From Smittia aterrima (Eukaryota > Arthropoda > Insecta > Diptera > Chironomidae), in the NCBI GenBank assembly GCA_033063855.1, contig CP093829.1, forward strand, positions 21,235,537 to 21,299,536: DNA of 64,000 nucleotides, in the 5' to 3' direction. The position numbers and the translations under genes were made by a program. Of this stretch, positions 38,701 to 49,107 are shown piece after piece. The notes under the pieces are model-generated. The model was not told the origin of the DNA, did no database searches, and saw only the letters and a list, made by a program, of their open reading frames with translations. The first letter of the stretch is position 1, and each line of letters starts with the position of its first letter.

Positions 38701-40507
38701 CTGTGTTTTTGGGTTGGCCAGGTCATGAAATGTTGAAACTGATCGCGGATCTTAATTGAATATCTCGATTCCTCATCGAAAACCGGGATCTATTCCTTAA
38801 TCGGCCGGTGTGGGATTGTTGTGTGAAAAAAAAGAAAGTGAAATTAACGTTATAAAACGAATAAAAAAAACTTCTTTTGGTCTTTTTTGTTTTCAGCCGA
38901 AGCGGATGAAGAAATGAAGGAAGAGAGCGAATCTACTCGCGCACTTTCCGATGACGATAAGAAAGAAACACCATCGCAACTGATGGCTGCCCTTGATCGA
39001 GGGCTTGACGACATCTCCCGAGTATTCACCGACGAGGTCGATGTGTGAGTCAAAGAGAAAGAAGAAAGTTGATTTTAAATTATTTTAATGGATTCGATAT
39101 TTTTTCAGACGCGAAAGCCGAGCAGTGCTGAAAGAATCAAGAGACGTTGACGATGACACAAATGACTTCAACGACGATGAACGTTCCTTACGCGAGGACG
39201 AGTCCGAAGGTAATTTCACTGAAGCGCGAGGAAAATTTAGCGACAAGCAAGCGCCAGTTGGTGGAAATCTTAATGGAAACTTTGGTGTCTTTGATGATGA
39301 CTCATCATTGCTTTACGGTTACGGATCAAAGGGTAATGTCATCATAACAAAGCGATTAACAAAAAAAGCTCCTCAACTCCCACGCAATGAGATACTTTCT
39401 TTATCTACACACAAATCTTTGTTCTCCAACCACAGACGACACAAAAAAAAAATAACGGAGCGCGTTACCAATCGGGGAAGATGTAAAACGCAGCAAACAG
39501 TTTAATCTTGCGTCAAGTGTGTTAATTAGTTTGCTAAGCGACGACATTAGTTATTATTTAAAAATTAAATTTCTCTAAATTATTTTAATTAATGACAACA
39601 AAGCTCATGCGTGAAATATCGCCGCGAAGATTTTAATCTTTGCGTGACTCAATTGTTATAATTTTGAGAAGCTTCTTAACTCATTGGAACATTGGAATTC
39701 GTGTGAACATTTAACAAAACAATCATTGACGCATCATCGAAAGCTTTCGAAAGCACTTCAACAGTTTTTGCTTGAACATCACAAAACACTAATTTTTTTC
39801 GTTACACAAGTTTTCGCTAACAAAATTCATTATCTCATGACTAACTAAGATTTTTCATAAACTTTATTCTTTAAATTGTTTGTCATAATATTTTAACTTG
39901 TTTCATCGTCGATAGGAAAGGGTAAGAAGGGAAAGAAGAAGATCAAGAAGAAGCATTTGATGAAGCTGTTCTTCATTGGAGCTCTCGTTAAGTCAAAGAT
40001 TGAACTTTTGCTGAAAATCTTGTCATTCAAATTGCAATTGAAATTCTTCGCTGTCGCCGTAATTGGACTTCTCATTAACATCGCGAGATTCTGGATTGAT
40101 TTGAAGAAATCACCACAAAAGGTAAGTTCATGAGCCATTCTGTTCTGTCGATCATCTGTTCATCTTCTTTACACTAACAACATTTCATTCTTTTCAAACT
40201 ATTCGTACATCTTCACACATAAATCATAACAAAACTCATAGGTGATTCACGTTGAACATGCACAGCATCAGGTGCGTACCAAATTAATGTTTTTCTTTCT
40301 CTTTTTTGCTAATTTATAACTTTGCACAAATCGAAATCAATTCGGCACAATTTTCTTGACCACCAAAAGCATCACTACGAGGATCATGATGATTGGGGCA
40401 GCTCATGGAAGAGACAAGCAGCTCAAAGTCAGGATTACGGGCAAGAAAGTAACTTCGCTCATCGCTTAGCTTACAACGCGGCGCCTCAATACCAGCAGAC
40501 CTATTAA
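35716..40507 (+). CDS. Osiris family protein (DUF1676)
   Basis: Exons 35716-35785, 36689-36826, 38897-39044, 39109-39332, 39916-40121, 40242-40271 (a 30-bp microexon), 40370-40507; 954 nt, 317 aa. It has a signal peptide (MWKFVAILVLATFCVNA) and the two-cysteine Osiris region (CYASPKPRDC). A long acidic Ser/Asp/Glu stretch follows. Exon 5 encodes a Lys-rich block, then the hydrophobic DUF1676 segment (KFFAVAVIGLLINIARFW). The C-terminus carries a variant of the AQxLAY motif (FAHRLAYNAAPQY). Osiris proteins are insect-specific, act in the endosomal/secretory pathway and are linked to cuticle patterning; this is family knowledge. The large introns (903 and 2070 bp) differ from the compact genes around it. 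Osiris genes usually cluster, but I see no other intact copy here. Confidence 0.9.
36827..38896. other. Intron 2 of the Osiris gene
   Basis: No supported coding sequence is present. Open frames of 60-84 codons have no signature. The DNA is ordinary AT-rich intron. Confidence 0.45.
39333..39915. other. Intron 4 of the Osiris gene, source of a duplicated segment
   Basis: A stretch from about 39701 to 39790 recurs, diverged, at 43192-43290 beyond the first neprilysin-like gene. It contains a GAAAGCTTTC palindrome core. Nothing coding is seen. Confidence 0.5.
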
Positions 40508-40552
40508 CAAGTCAAAGCGCTCATCCAAGTTCAAAAGAGAGGTCATAGCTAA

Positions 40553-40652
40553 TTTATTTATTGAAACTTAATTTATTTCCATTAGCATTTAATTGAGAGT
40601 GAACATCTGATGATGATTCATTCAGGAGAAAACTCAAATTCAGGCCAATAAA
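40553..40652. terminator. Overlapping poly(A) signals of Osiris (+) and neprilysin-like A (-)
   Basis: The plus-strand AATAAA (40647-40652) ends 23 bases before the last base of the minus-strand neprilysin-like stop. The minus-strand AATAAA (TTTATT at 40553-40558) lies inside the Osiris 3'UTR. The two transcripts' 3'UTRs should overlap. Confidence 0.5.
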
Positions 40653-40675
40653 ACTTTTTAAGATCGAAATGAATT

Positions 40676-42782
40676 TTAACAATCAAATGCCTTTAAAAAT
40701 TCTTCGCTTGGCGACAAAGGAACAAGAAAATCGTTATAAGATTTATCTTCGATGATATCGCCGTTAGCATATCTTTTGCATGTTGCGTGGACCAGGGAAA
40801 CCCAGAACATTTGTTCGTCTTTAAATGCAAATCCTTTCAGATGTTTGTCCTCTCCATTTGCTTCCAGCCATTTCCAATAAGCTCGATATGAAATGTCGTT
40901 TTTCATGTTCTAAGAAAAGTTCAAATAAAAAAGTTATTTTAAATTTGAATGAATTAAGTTCGAGTAGCTCACACTTTCCAAGCCAAAAGCATCGTAAAGA
41001 TCAGAATAAACTTTTGGAAATGTCACTGCCATGTTGAAGAACATGCTCCGATTGTTATTGAATGCTGGATCAACCATCGCTCCCCAAGGACAATCTTAAA
41101 TATAAACAAATTTTAACTTCTCGAAAGCTTTGACAAAAAGCTCGTGAAAGCTTAAAGCTCACAATAATAATTTTCACTGCTTATGTAAACACATTTGATT
41201 GGCTCAGTGTGATAGATGCGAACTGAAACTTCGAACAAGTTTTTGTCTGTTTCGCTTAAATGTTTGATTTGATCATAAATAAAATCCTCAAAGGAATGAA
41301 CCTCGTTCAAAGTTGTTAATAAATTTTCTGATCCATTGAGATTCAAGTTCTTGAATAAATCTTCGAGGTAGTCGTCTTGAATAACTCGACGATCTTTGAA
41401 TGCAATAAACAAATCAAGATTCTCGATACTTGAAACAATGTTTTTCAGTTCCTTAGCTTCTTCAATCATTTCGTCTCGAATCATTTTAACAAGTTTCTCA
41501 AAGCTTTGTCGTCGTTCCTCGTCAATAAATCGTTTTATGACTAAAGCATTGACTGCAACTGACAAATAACTTTTTCTCGCAATTTTATGTCCGCAAATTT
41601 CAGTTCTAGGCCATGCTCGCTTAGTCTCAAATCTATCTTTGTGATCAAATGGCTCGAGATCTATGTAGTTTCGCTTAGAGATTAAATACTCAAGCATAAC
41701 TCCATCAGCAATGCTTTCTTTATCAAATTTCGTATCAAGTCCTAAAACTTGATCGATGAAGCTTCGAGGAATTCCAATTTTGTCTGATTCTTTCAGTTGA
41801 AGACTCGATGGTAAGTTTTTGTTGAAGAACTTCAGCCATTCTCTATCCGTTGTTTTGTTTCTAAGTTCATCAGCTGTTATGTGAAGTATTTCCTCATTTT
41901 TTGGTTCATCAATAGAAAGAGCATTAAAAGCTCTCTCAGCAATGTCTCTGCCATCTCTTTCCAACAAAATAGGGCGACCGTAGCGATATTTCCAGTAATT
42001 CGAAAGACTTTTATTTATTTTGTCCTCAGCAATGTCAAAAGCTCTCATCGTGTCAATCATATTTTGATAGTCCCCAAATCCAAATGGCCCTAATGTTCCA
42101 TCTTCATTGAAAATTAAAAAATTGTCTACAAAACTTTCTACACAAATTGTGGACGTTGAGTTGTCATCGCAAAGAACGAGATTGAAGTGGTAGAGAGCAG
42201 AGATATCAAACTCCTCGTAAAGCTTTTTAAAATCCAAATCACTTTCTTTCCAGTCACTTTGAGCTAATGCTGGGAAAGTTCCGAAGGATTCTAAATACTT
42301 TCTCAAGTCTTTTCGACTCTCGTTCACGATGTAATCTGAAATTATGAAAGAAAATGTTAAAGCCGAATCCTCACAAAACTCTTTGACCTTTAACCTTCGT
42401 CGATGCATTTTTGATAAAAGTTCTTCACAACTTTTACTGCTTTGACGTCACTTTGTTGAATCGGCTCAATCAAAACTTCATTAATTAGTTTCAGAGCACT
42501 CGTCCGCCAATCTCTCTCAAATCCAACAAACAAATATCGATCGTCGAGATTTTTTTCCCTGAAGAACTTTGAGCAAACTAATTGACCAAAGTCTAGACAT
42601 GGATCGACTGAGAAATTTGTGAAAATGTATTTTGACAATCGATCAGCGTCCTCACGACAAATTTGAGATTCACAAAACGTCAACTTTGAATATTCTTCAT
42701 CATCGATCTCTTCACCAATCAAAGCATTTGTATCACTTGATGCAAATATACAAATTATAATCACTTTCCAGAAAAGCTCCAT
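40676..42782 (-). CDS. Neprilysin-like protein A (M13 family, no zinc motif)
   Basis: Minus-strand exons: 42782-42395, 42335-41163, 41094-40973, 40909-40676; 1917 nt, 638 aa. It begins with a signal peptide or signal anchor (MELFWKVIIICIFASSDTNA). The M13 N-terminal pattern follows: CESQIC, then DPCLDFGQLVC where catalytic members have DPCxDFYxYxCG. The long helical M13 N domain is present. In the C-terminal part, the place where HExxH should be (exon 3, after CPWGAMVDPAFNNN) reads MFFNMAVTF, so no zinc ligand is seen. The last exon keeps the M13 tail outline (QMFWVSLVHATC ... LKAFDC). It should be a secreted or membrane-attached pseudo-peptidase. Insect Nepl proteins often lose catalytic residues. 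Its neighbour B is a tandem copy with identical exon lengths. Confidence 0.88.
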
Positions 42783-43191
42783 GTTGATATCAAAAGAGCG
42801 TGAGACTCCTCAGCGAGTCAGAAATAAATTGATTGAAATCTTCGTTGAGTTGTTTACAGATTAAAAGTCTTTCAACTTGTTATTGGTTTCAACTTGGTGT
42901 CTAGGCGTGAATGTGAACTCGAGAATGAAATTAAACGCAATAGTCTTTCTCAGTAGCAATAAACTTTTTAGTCTTTGACGATGTCTAATAAAAATTCACT
43001 TTAATGTACAATATTTCAAGTTATTTTGATAATATTAGAAGTTGATTTTCAATTTTAAATCACACAGAATTTTACAAAAAGATTTACGCGCAAAGAAGAA
43101 ACCAACCGCACTTACTTTGGGTCAGAGATCGACCGCTGTTGTCGGCATCCGACTTTGAAATGCGTTCCGATAATTATCGAAAATGATTTGA
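42783..43191. other. Upstream region of neprilysin-like A, end of the first repeat unit
   Basis: The first 250 bases match, with substitutions, the region upstream of copy B (45566 on), including the shared run around ttgtttacagattaaaag. No TATA box is obvious. Nothing coding is seen. Confidence 0.5.
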
Positions 43192-43468
43192 CGTATGAAC
43201 ATTTAACAAAACAATCTTTGAAAGCTACCTGAGAACATCAACAGTTTACTAAATTGAGCTAAGGTTGAAAGCTTTTGCACGAATATAACAAAGGTTAGGA
43301 TTACGGCCAGGACAGCATTCATTAAAAGCTTTCATCCTAGTTGAAAATAAGTCATAGCAAATTTATTTATAAAAAGCATTAATTTGAAACTTATTTTATT
43401 TCCAATAAATAATTATGAAAGTGAACAACTCATGATAATTCGTTTAGGAGATAACTCAAACTCACTCT
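43192..43468 (+). pseudogene. Decayed fragment of the Osiris 3' end, carried in the neprilysin-like duplication
   Basis: Segments align in order with Osiris DNA. Bases 43192-43290 match intron 4 (39701-39790). Bases 43290-43310 (ggattacggccagga) match coding exon 7 at 40428. Bases 43330-43460 match the 3'UTR (40515-40640), sharing tcatcc, gtcatagc, aatttattta and gaaactta. Exons 5 and 6 and the LAY-motif codons are missing, so no protein can be made. The fragment sits between the two neprilysin-like copies. Confidence 0.7.
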
Positions 43469-45565
43469 TTAGCAATCAAATGCCTTTAAGAATTCTTCGC
43501 TTGGAGACGAAGGAATCAGAACATCACTGTAAGGTTTGTCGTCGATATATTCGCCGCCTGAATATATTTTGCAAGTTGCGTGGACCAAGGAAACCCAGAA
43601 CATTTGTTCGTCTTTAAATGCAAATCCTTTCAGATGTTTGTCCTCTCCATTTACTTCCAGCCATTTCCAATAAGCTCGATATGAAATGTCGTTTTTCATG
43701 TTCTAAATGAAAATGTTGAAATATTTTAAATTAGAATTATGTTCGAGTAGCTTACACTTTCCAAGCCAAGAGCATCGTAAAGATCAGAATAAACTTTTGG
43801 AAATGTCACTGCCATGTTGAAGAACATGCTCCGATTGATATTGAATGCTGGATCAACCATCGCTCCCCAAGGACAATCTGAAATATAAACAAGTTTTAAT
43901 TTCTCGAAAGCTTTGACAAAAAGCTCGTGAAAGCTTAAAGCTCACAATAATAATTTTCACTGCTTATGTAAACACATTTGATTGGCTCAGTGTGATAGAT
44001 GCGAACTGAAACCTCGAAAAAGTTTTTGTCTGTTTCGTTTAAATGTTTGATTTGATCATAAATGAAAGCCTCAAAGGAATAAATCTCGTTCAAAGTTGTT
44101 AATAAATTTTCTGATCCATTGAGATTCAAGTTCTTGAATAAATCTTCGAGGTAGTCGTCTTGAATAACTCGACGATCTTTGAATGCAATAAACAGATCAA
44201 GATTCTCGATACTTGAAATATTGTTGTTCAGTTCCTTAGCTTCTTCAATCATTTCGTCTCGAATCATTTTTACAAGTTTCTCAAAGCTTTGTCGTCGTTC
44301 CTCGTCAATGAATCGTCTGATCACTAAAGCATTGACTGCAACTGACAAATAACTTCTTCTCGCAATGCTATGTCCGCAATTTTCAGTTCTTGGCCATGCT
44401 CGCTTAGTTTCATGTCGATCTTTGTGATCAAATGGCTCGAGATCTATGTAGTTTCGCTTGGAGATTAAATACTCAAACATTACTCCATCAGCGATGCTTT
44501 CTTTATCAAATTTCGTTTCAACTTTTAAAACTTGATCGATGAAGCTTCGAGGAATTCCAATTTTGTCTGATTCTTTCAGTTGAAGACTCGATGGTAAGTT
44601 TTTGTTGAAGAAATTTAACCATTCTCTATCCGTTGTTTTGTTTCTAAGTTCCTCAGCTGTTAAGTGAAGCATTTCAGGATTCGTGGGATTATCGATAGAA
44701 AAGGAATTAAAAGTTTTCTCAGCAATGCCTCTGTCATCTTTCTCCAGTAAAAGCGGGCGACCGTAGCGGTATTTCCAGTAATTCGAGAGACTTTTATTTA
44801 TTTTGTCCTCAGCAATGTCAAAAGCTCTCATCATATCAATCATATTTTGATAGTCTCCAAATCCAAAGTGTCCCAACGTTCCATCTGAATTGAAAATTCC
44901 AAAATCGTTCTTGAAATTTTTCAAACAAATTTTAGACGTTGAGTTGTCATCACAAAGAACGAGATTGAATTGGTAAAGAGCAGAGATATCAAACTCCTCG
45001 TAAAGCTTTTTGAAATTCAAATCACTTTCTTTCCAGTCACTTTGAGCTAATGCTGGGAAAGTTCCGAAGGATTCTAAATACTTTCTTAAGTCTTTTCGAC
45101 TCTCGTTCACGATGTAATCTGAAATTATGAAAGAAAATGTTAAAGCCGAATCCCCACAAAACTCCATGAACTTTAACCTTCGTCGATGCATTTTTGATAA
45201 AAGTTCTTCACAACTTTTACTGCTTTGACGTCACTTTCTTGAATCGGTTCGATCAAAACTTCATGAATTAGTTTCAGAGCACTCGTCCGCCAATCTCTCT
45301 CGAATCCAACAAACAAATATCGATCGTCGAGATTTTTATCTCTAAAGAACTTTGAGCAAACTAATTGACCAAAATCTAAACACGGATTGACAGAAATATT
45401 TGCGAAAATGTATTTTGTCAATCGATCAGTGTCCTCACGACAAATTTGAGTTTCACAAAACGTCAACTTTGAATATTCTTCATCGTCGATCTCTTCACCA
45501 ATCAAATCATTCGTCGCACTTGATACAAAGAAACAAAATAAAATCACTTTCCAGAAGAGCTCCAT
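43469..45565 (-). CDS. Neprilysin-like protein B (M13 family, no zinc motif)
   Basis: Minus-strand exons: 45565-45178, 45118-43946, 43877-43756, 43702-43469; 388, 1173, 122 and 234 bp, exactly as in copy A. It encodes 638 aa with signal peptide (MELFWKVILFCFFVSSATN), CETQIC and NPCLDFGQLVC. As in A, no HExxH or ExxxD motif can be found. The repeat unit is shifted by about 2.79 kb and includes upstream sequence. Differences from A cluster in a few patches (for example CLKNFKNDFGIFNSDG and the C-terminal YSGGEYIDDKPYSDVL). Both copies are open over their full length, so neither is an obvious pseudogene. Confidence 0.88.
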
Positions 45566-45840
45566 GTTGATATCAAAAGAACGTGAGACTCCTCAGCGAG
45601 TCAGAAATCAACTGATTGAAATCTTCGTTGAGTTGTTTACAGATTAAAAGTCTTTCAACTTGTTACTTCTTTCAACTTGTTTTCTTGGCTTAAATGTAAA
45701 CTCGAGAATAAAATTAAAACGTAGTTCTTCTATGCGGCGGTGGCAATAAACTTTCTTAATCAAAGACTCTTTGACGATTTCAGATGCAAATTTAATTTAA
45801 TCACAAGACAGTAAAGCTTTGACTTCACGCTTCTATTTTG
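43469..45840. repeat. Second unit of a direct tandem duplication (first unit about 40676-43050)
   Basis: The gene and about 250 bp upstream of it are repeated in the same orientation. The decayed Osiris piece (43192-43468) extends the unit on its other side, so the whole second unit spans about 43192-45840. Confidence 0.8.
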
Positions 45841-45963
45841 CGCAACTCACTCAAGATAAAGCTATTAATGTTTTTACTAGCGTTGAAGTCGTAAACAGGT
45901 TGAATCGCCTTGCCGAGGTGAGAATTGAGCGATCAGAAGTAAACAAATTTTTATCGAGACAAG
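45566..45963. promoter_or_regulatory. Divergent upstream region of neprilysin-like B (-) and C (+)
   Basis: The B-proximal 250 bp are the duplicated upstream block shared with copy A. The remaining about 120 bp precede gene C. No TATA box stands out. Confidence 0.4.
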
Positions 45964-48367
45964 ATGTCTCTCTTGAGTGTCTTGATTTTATTTTCATTCA
46001 GTTTTCAACTCATCAACTGTTCGTATTGGCAACCAATTCCGATCAAATATGTTGGTGACACGATTAAGAACGACACTAAAGATATTAATTTTTGTGAAAA
46101 TAACATTTGCGTTGCTGATGCGAGTCGAATGGGCCTTTGGATGAATCATACGCAGAATCCATGCACAGACTTTTATGAATTCGTTTGTGGAGCATTTGTC
46201 TACAATGTAAGTTTGCTCATCATTTGGATTTTTTTTTTGTTGATGTTTTAAAATTTAAAGCAAGCGCTGAGTGAACGATATGCGTACCAAGGTCTTCAGA
46301 AAATTTTCTATGAAAAGATAAACGAACAACGAAGAAAAGTTCTTGCAGCAAAGGTCACCGAAGATGACAGCAGATTTACGAAGATCGCAAAAAAATTATT
46401 TCAGAAATGTGTTGACTCAAGTGAGTTCTGTTTTGACAGTTTGAGTAAACAAATTTAAATTAAAGACTTTGTTCTTTCAAGGATACATTTTAAAATATGG
46501 CAAGTCAGATATTTCAAAATTTCTTAAGAGCATTGGAGGATTCCCAATGATTGAAGGCTCAAAATGGAATCCAGGGAACTTTAATAAGTCTGAGATATTT
46601 GAGAATGTTCCTTACTCGATGGCTCATTATTTCTATATCGGATTGAGACTTCAAGGTAACCAGACTGGACGATTCATTTCAGTGAGTTCATAGAAGTATT
46701 TGAAGAGTTTAATAATTTTTTCAAACATAATTAAAAGATTGAGCAAAGATTTGATGCGGAGCTTGATGAAAATAAACCGGAAAACTTACTCGACACACTT
46801 CGAACAATTGGAGAATATTTTGGAATTAAAAATTCTTCTCAAACTTTCGATGACTTCCAACAAATTGGTGAACTATTGAGGAATTTAGTAAGTTCAAGTT
46901 TATTTTCTCATTCTTTCAATGATCACTTAAAAACTTCTCTCGTAGTCAGAACTGTCCACAGATTACATAAAATTTCCAGATAAATACAAGACATCTCTGA
47001 AAGATATCAATAACTACTTGAACCATCAACTTTGCGGAAGTTCAGTTATTCAACTAAACTGGAAGAAAATGTTCGAAGCAGAAATTCCAGTTCAAGGCGA
47101 AGTCGGAGATGATTTCGAGATAAGAATACTTTACCCACATCTCATCTGCGACACGCTCCAGTTTATCGCGGCTTTGGATAACCGGTGAGGTGACTTTTGA
47201 ACGAATTTAAATCGCAATTTATTTCTTTTTTATTTTAGAACTTTCTCTAATTTTTTTGCACTGCAACTGCTTCTTAAGTTTCGACAGCACATCGCAGTTT
47301 ACTTCCATTCCAAGTTCGAATTAAAATTTTACGGAACATTGAATGCGCCCCAGCGCTTTGAGCAATGCACGAATATCGTTCGAACACATTTGCCGGTTGC
47401 TTTCACTTCGTTATTGATCGAGAGATTTGGTAAACCAAGTTTGATCTCATCAGCTACCGAAGTTGCCAACAGAACAGTTAATCTCTTTATCAAGCTCTTG
47501 AAGGATAAGAAAAAATATGTTAAAGCTCCTTTGAAATTACTCGAGTCGATGAAGCTTATCATCGGATATCCGGAAGAAATCTTAGACAAAAACAACATCG
47601 AACAACATTATCAAACTTTAAACTTGACGGGTGACGAAAACTTTTTTGAGTTGCGCTCCAAAAGCGATGAGTTCAACACACGTCTCAATATTCGAAGACT
47701 CACTGTAGCGAACCGAATAGGATTGCTTGTAGATGCTCACAAATATGATTGGTCACAATATACGACCGAAGATGAAAACGTTGAGGCAAAATATGACACA
47801 ATAGCGAACATAATTTGTGAGCCGCGATTACGTTGATTGAAAGCTTTTCTGAATTGAATTTTTGATTTAGATTTTCCAACTCTTTGGCTTCAAGAACCTT
47901 ACTTCCATCCTGATCGACCTCGATACTTTCAAGATGCAACTTTCGGAGTATTCTTAGGAAAAACAATCATGAACTCCGTTGGACCTTTCCTGAGATCTGC
48001 TAGAAATGTTTTAAACTTTGATTTCGTTCAAGCATTTTATGCAAATTACAAGAAATGGGATGAAGAAGTCGAAGTGAAAGATCAGCCGCTACCTGGATTT
48101 CTCATGTCGAATCAACAAATGTTTTGGATGGCTTTGATACACAAGAACTGCGTGAAACTTCAGCCAGGTCAGTTTTGAGATTGCGGAAGACAGATCAATG
48201 ATATTATGTTTATTACAGTTTTCTCGAGCTTCAGTAACGGCCCCAAAAACGCTCTTGCCTATTTCAGCGTGAACAAGGACTTTCAGCAAATATTCGGATG
48301 CGATTTGCCAAACTTGAGTCTCAGCGAGATACGCAAATTAAAAACGTTATATGATAATTTTTATTAA
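45964..48367 (+). CDS. Neprilysin-like protein C (M13 family, no zinc motif)
   Basis: Exons 45964-46206, 46261-46420, 46482-46681, 46738-46887, 46946-47184, 47239-47816, 47871-48167, 48219-48367; 2016 nt, 671 aa. It has a signal peptide (MSLLSVLILFSFSFQLINC). CENNIC and QNPCTDFYEFVCGAF fit the M13 consensus better than A and B do. A large helical N domain follows. The stretch where active members have GHExxHxFD reads FLGKTIMNSVGPF, so His, Glu and His are all replaced. The tail keeps the QMFWMALIHKNC pattern and ends in F-G-C. It lies head to head with copy B but is much more diverged and has eight exons, so it is an older paralogue. Confidence 0.88.
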
Positions 48368-48412
48368 ATGGAATTTTGAACACTTTGATTATTAATTTTT
48401 CTACAAACTCAT
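48359..48412. terminator. Poly(A) signals embedded at the NEPL-C stop / lectin 3' end
   Basis: TTTATT (48359-48364) covers the last two sense codons of gene C and reads AATAAA on the minus strand, 49 bases after the lectin stop. ATTAAA (48363-48368) overlaps the gene-C stop and could serve gene C. Only 45 bp separate the two stop codons. Confidence 0.5.
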
Positions 48413-49107
48413 TCACTTGCTCTTAACACTTCGTTTGTATCGATTAATTTGTGGATTTGATTGAATGTTTTGACACACGAAACTTGATTGCATCGAGCAG
48501 AATGTGTCAAAGAGTCGATAGAACTTTAACGTGTCTGTTGACATGAACGACATGCAGTTCTCAGTCTCGTTGCTCTCGCTTTTCTTGCCGTTGTTAGGCT
48601 CGTTGTTCGCCCAGTTCAGTTGACCAACGTCTTTACCATTCGAGAGGAAGAAGAACTTTCCCTCCTCGCCCAAGTCAGTGCCACTCGTCCAAAAGCTTTT
48701 TGCATTTCTGAATTCGAAATCTTGAATGAAGTAAAGAAAAGTTTTTTGTAAACTTTGCGCTTCCTGATCATAAAAAGAGTTTCACCTTTATTATTAAGCA
48801 AATTCAAAAACAAAGCCTCTTCTTCTTTCGAGTCGATAGTCAAAAGCTCCATGCCATTATATCGACAATATTGATGAGCCCGGAAGAAATTTGCCTACGA
48901 ATTGATCTAATTAAACACACTGACTATGCACTGAAATTAAAAACAAAGGTTCACCTTGAAATAAGTCACAAAATAATATTTCTTCGTTATGTAAGATTGA
49001 TGTGTCGAATCCAGACTGTTATCCATCGGAATATCTAACGTTATATATTGAGAATAAACCGGAAGGCATAGCGCGAGACACAATAAAACATTTTTCGTCA
49101 CTTCCAT
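48413..49107 (-). CDS. Secreted C-type lectin
   Basis: Minus-strand exons: 49107-48955, 48894-48786, 48720-48413; 189 aa. Start is ATG 49107. The signal peptide is about MEVTKNVLLCLALCLPVYSQ. A single C-type lectin domain covers about residues 42-170: KKYYFVTYFKANFFRAHQYC, FWTSGTDLG, then WANNEPNNG with the EPN Ca2+/mannose-type motif, and four framework cysteines (QYC, ENC, TFC, VCQ). The second calcium motif WND is replaced by LFD, so calcium coordination may be partial. The tail is basic (RYKRSVKSK). Secreted insect lectins of this shape act in immunity or reproduction; the role here is unknown. Confidence 0.85.

Noticed and set aside
41152..41165. Short C-terminal extension (CEL then stop) after exon 2 of neprilysin-like A, and the same in B
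   Set aside because: It is read-through of a GT donor. The next exons continue the M13 tail with conserved phase in both copies.
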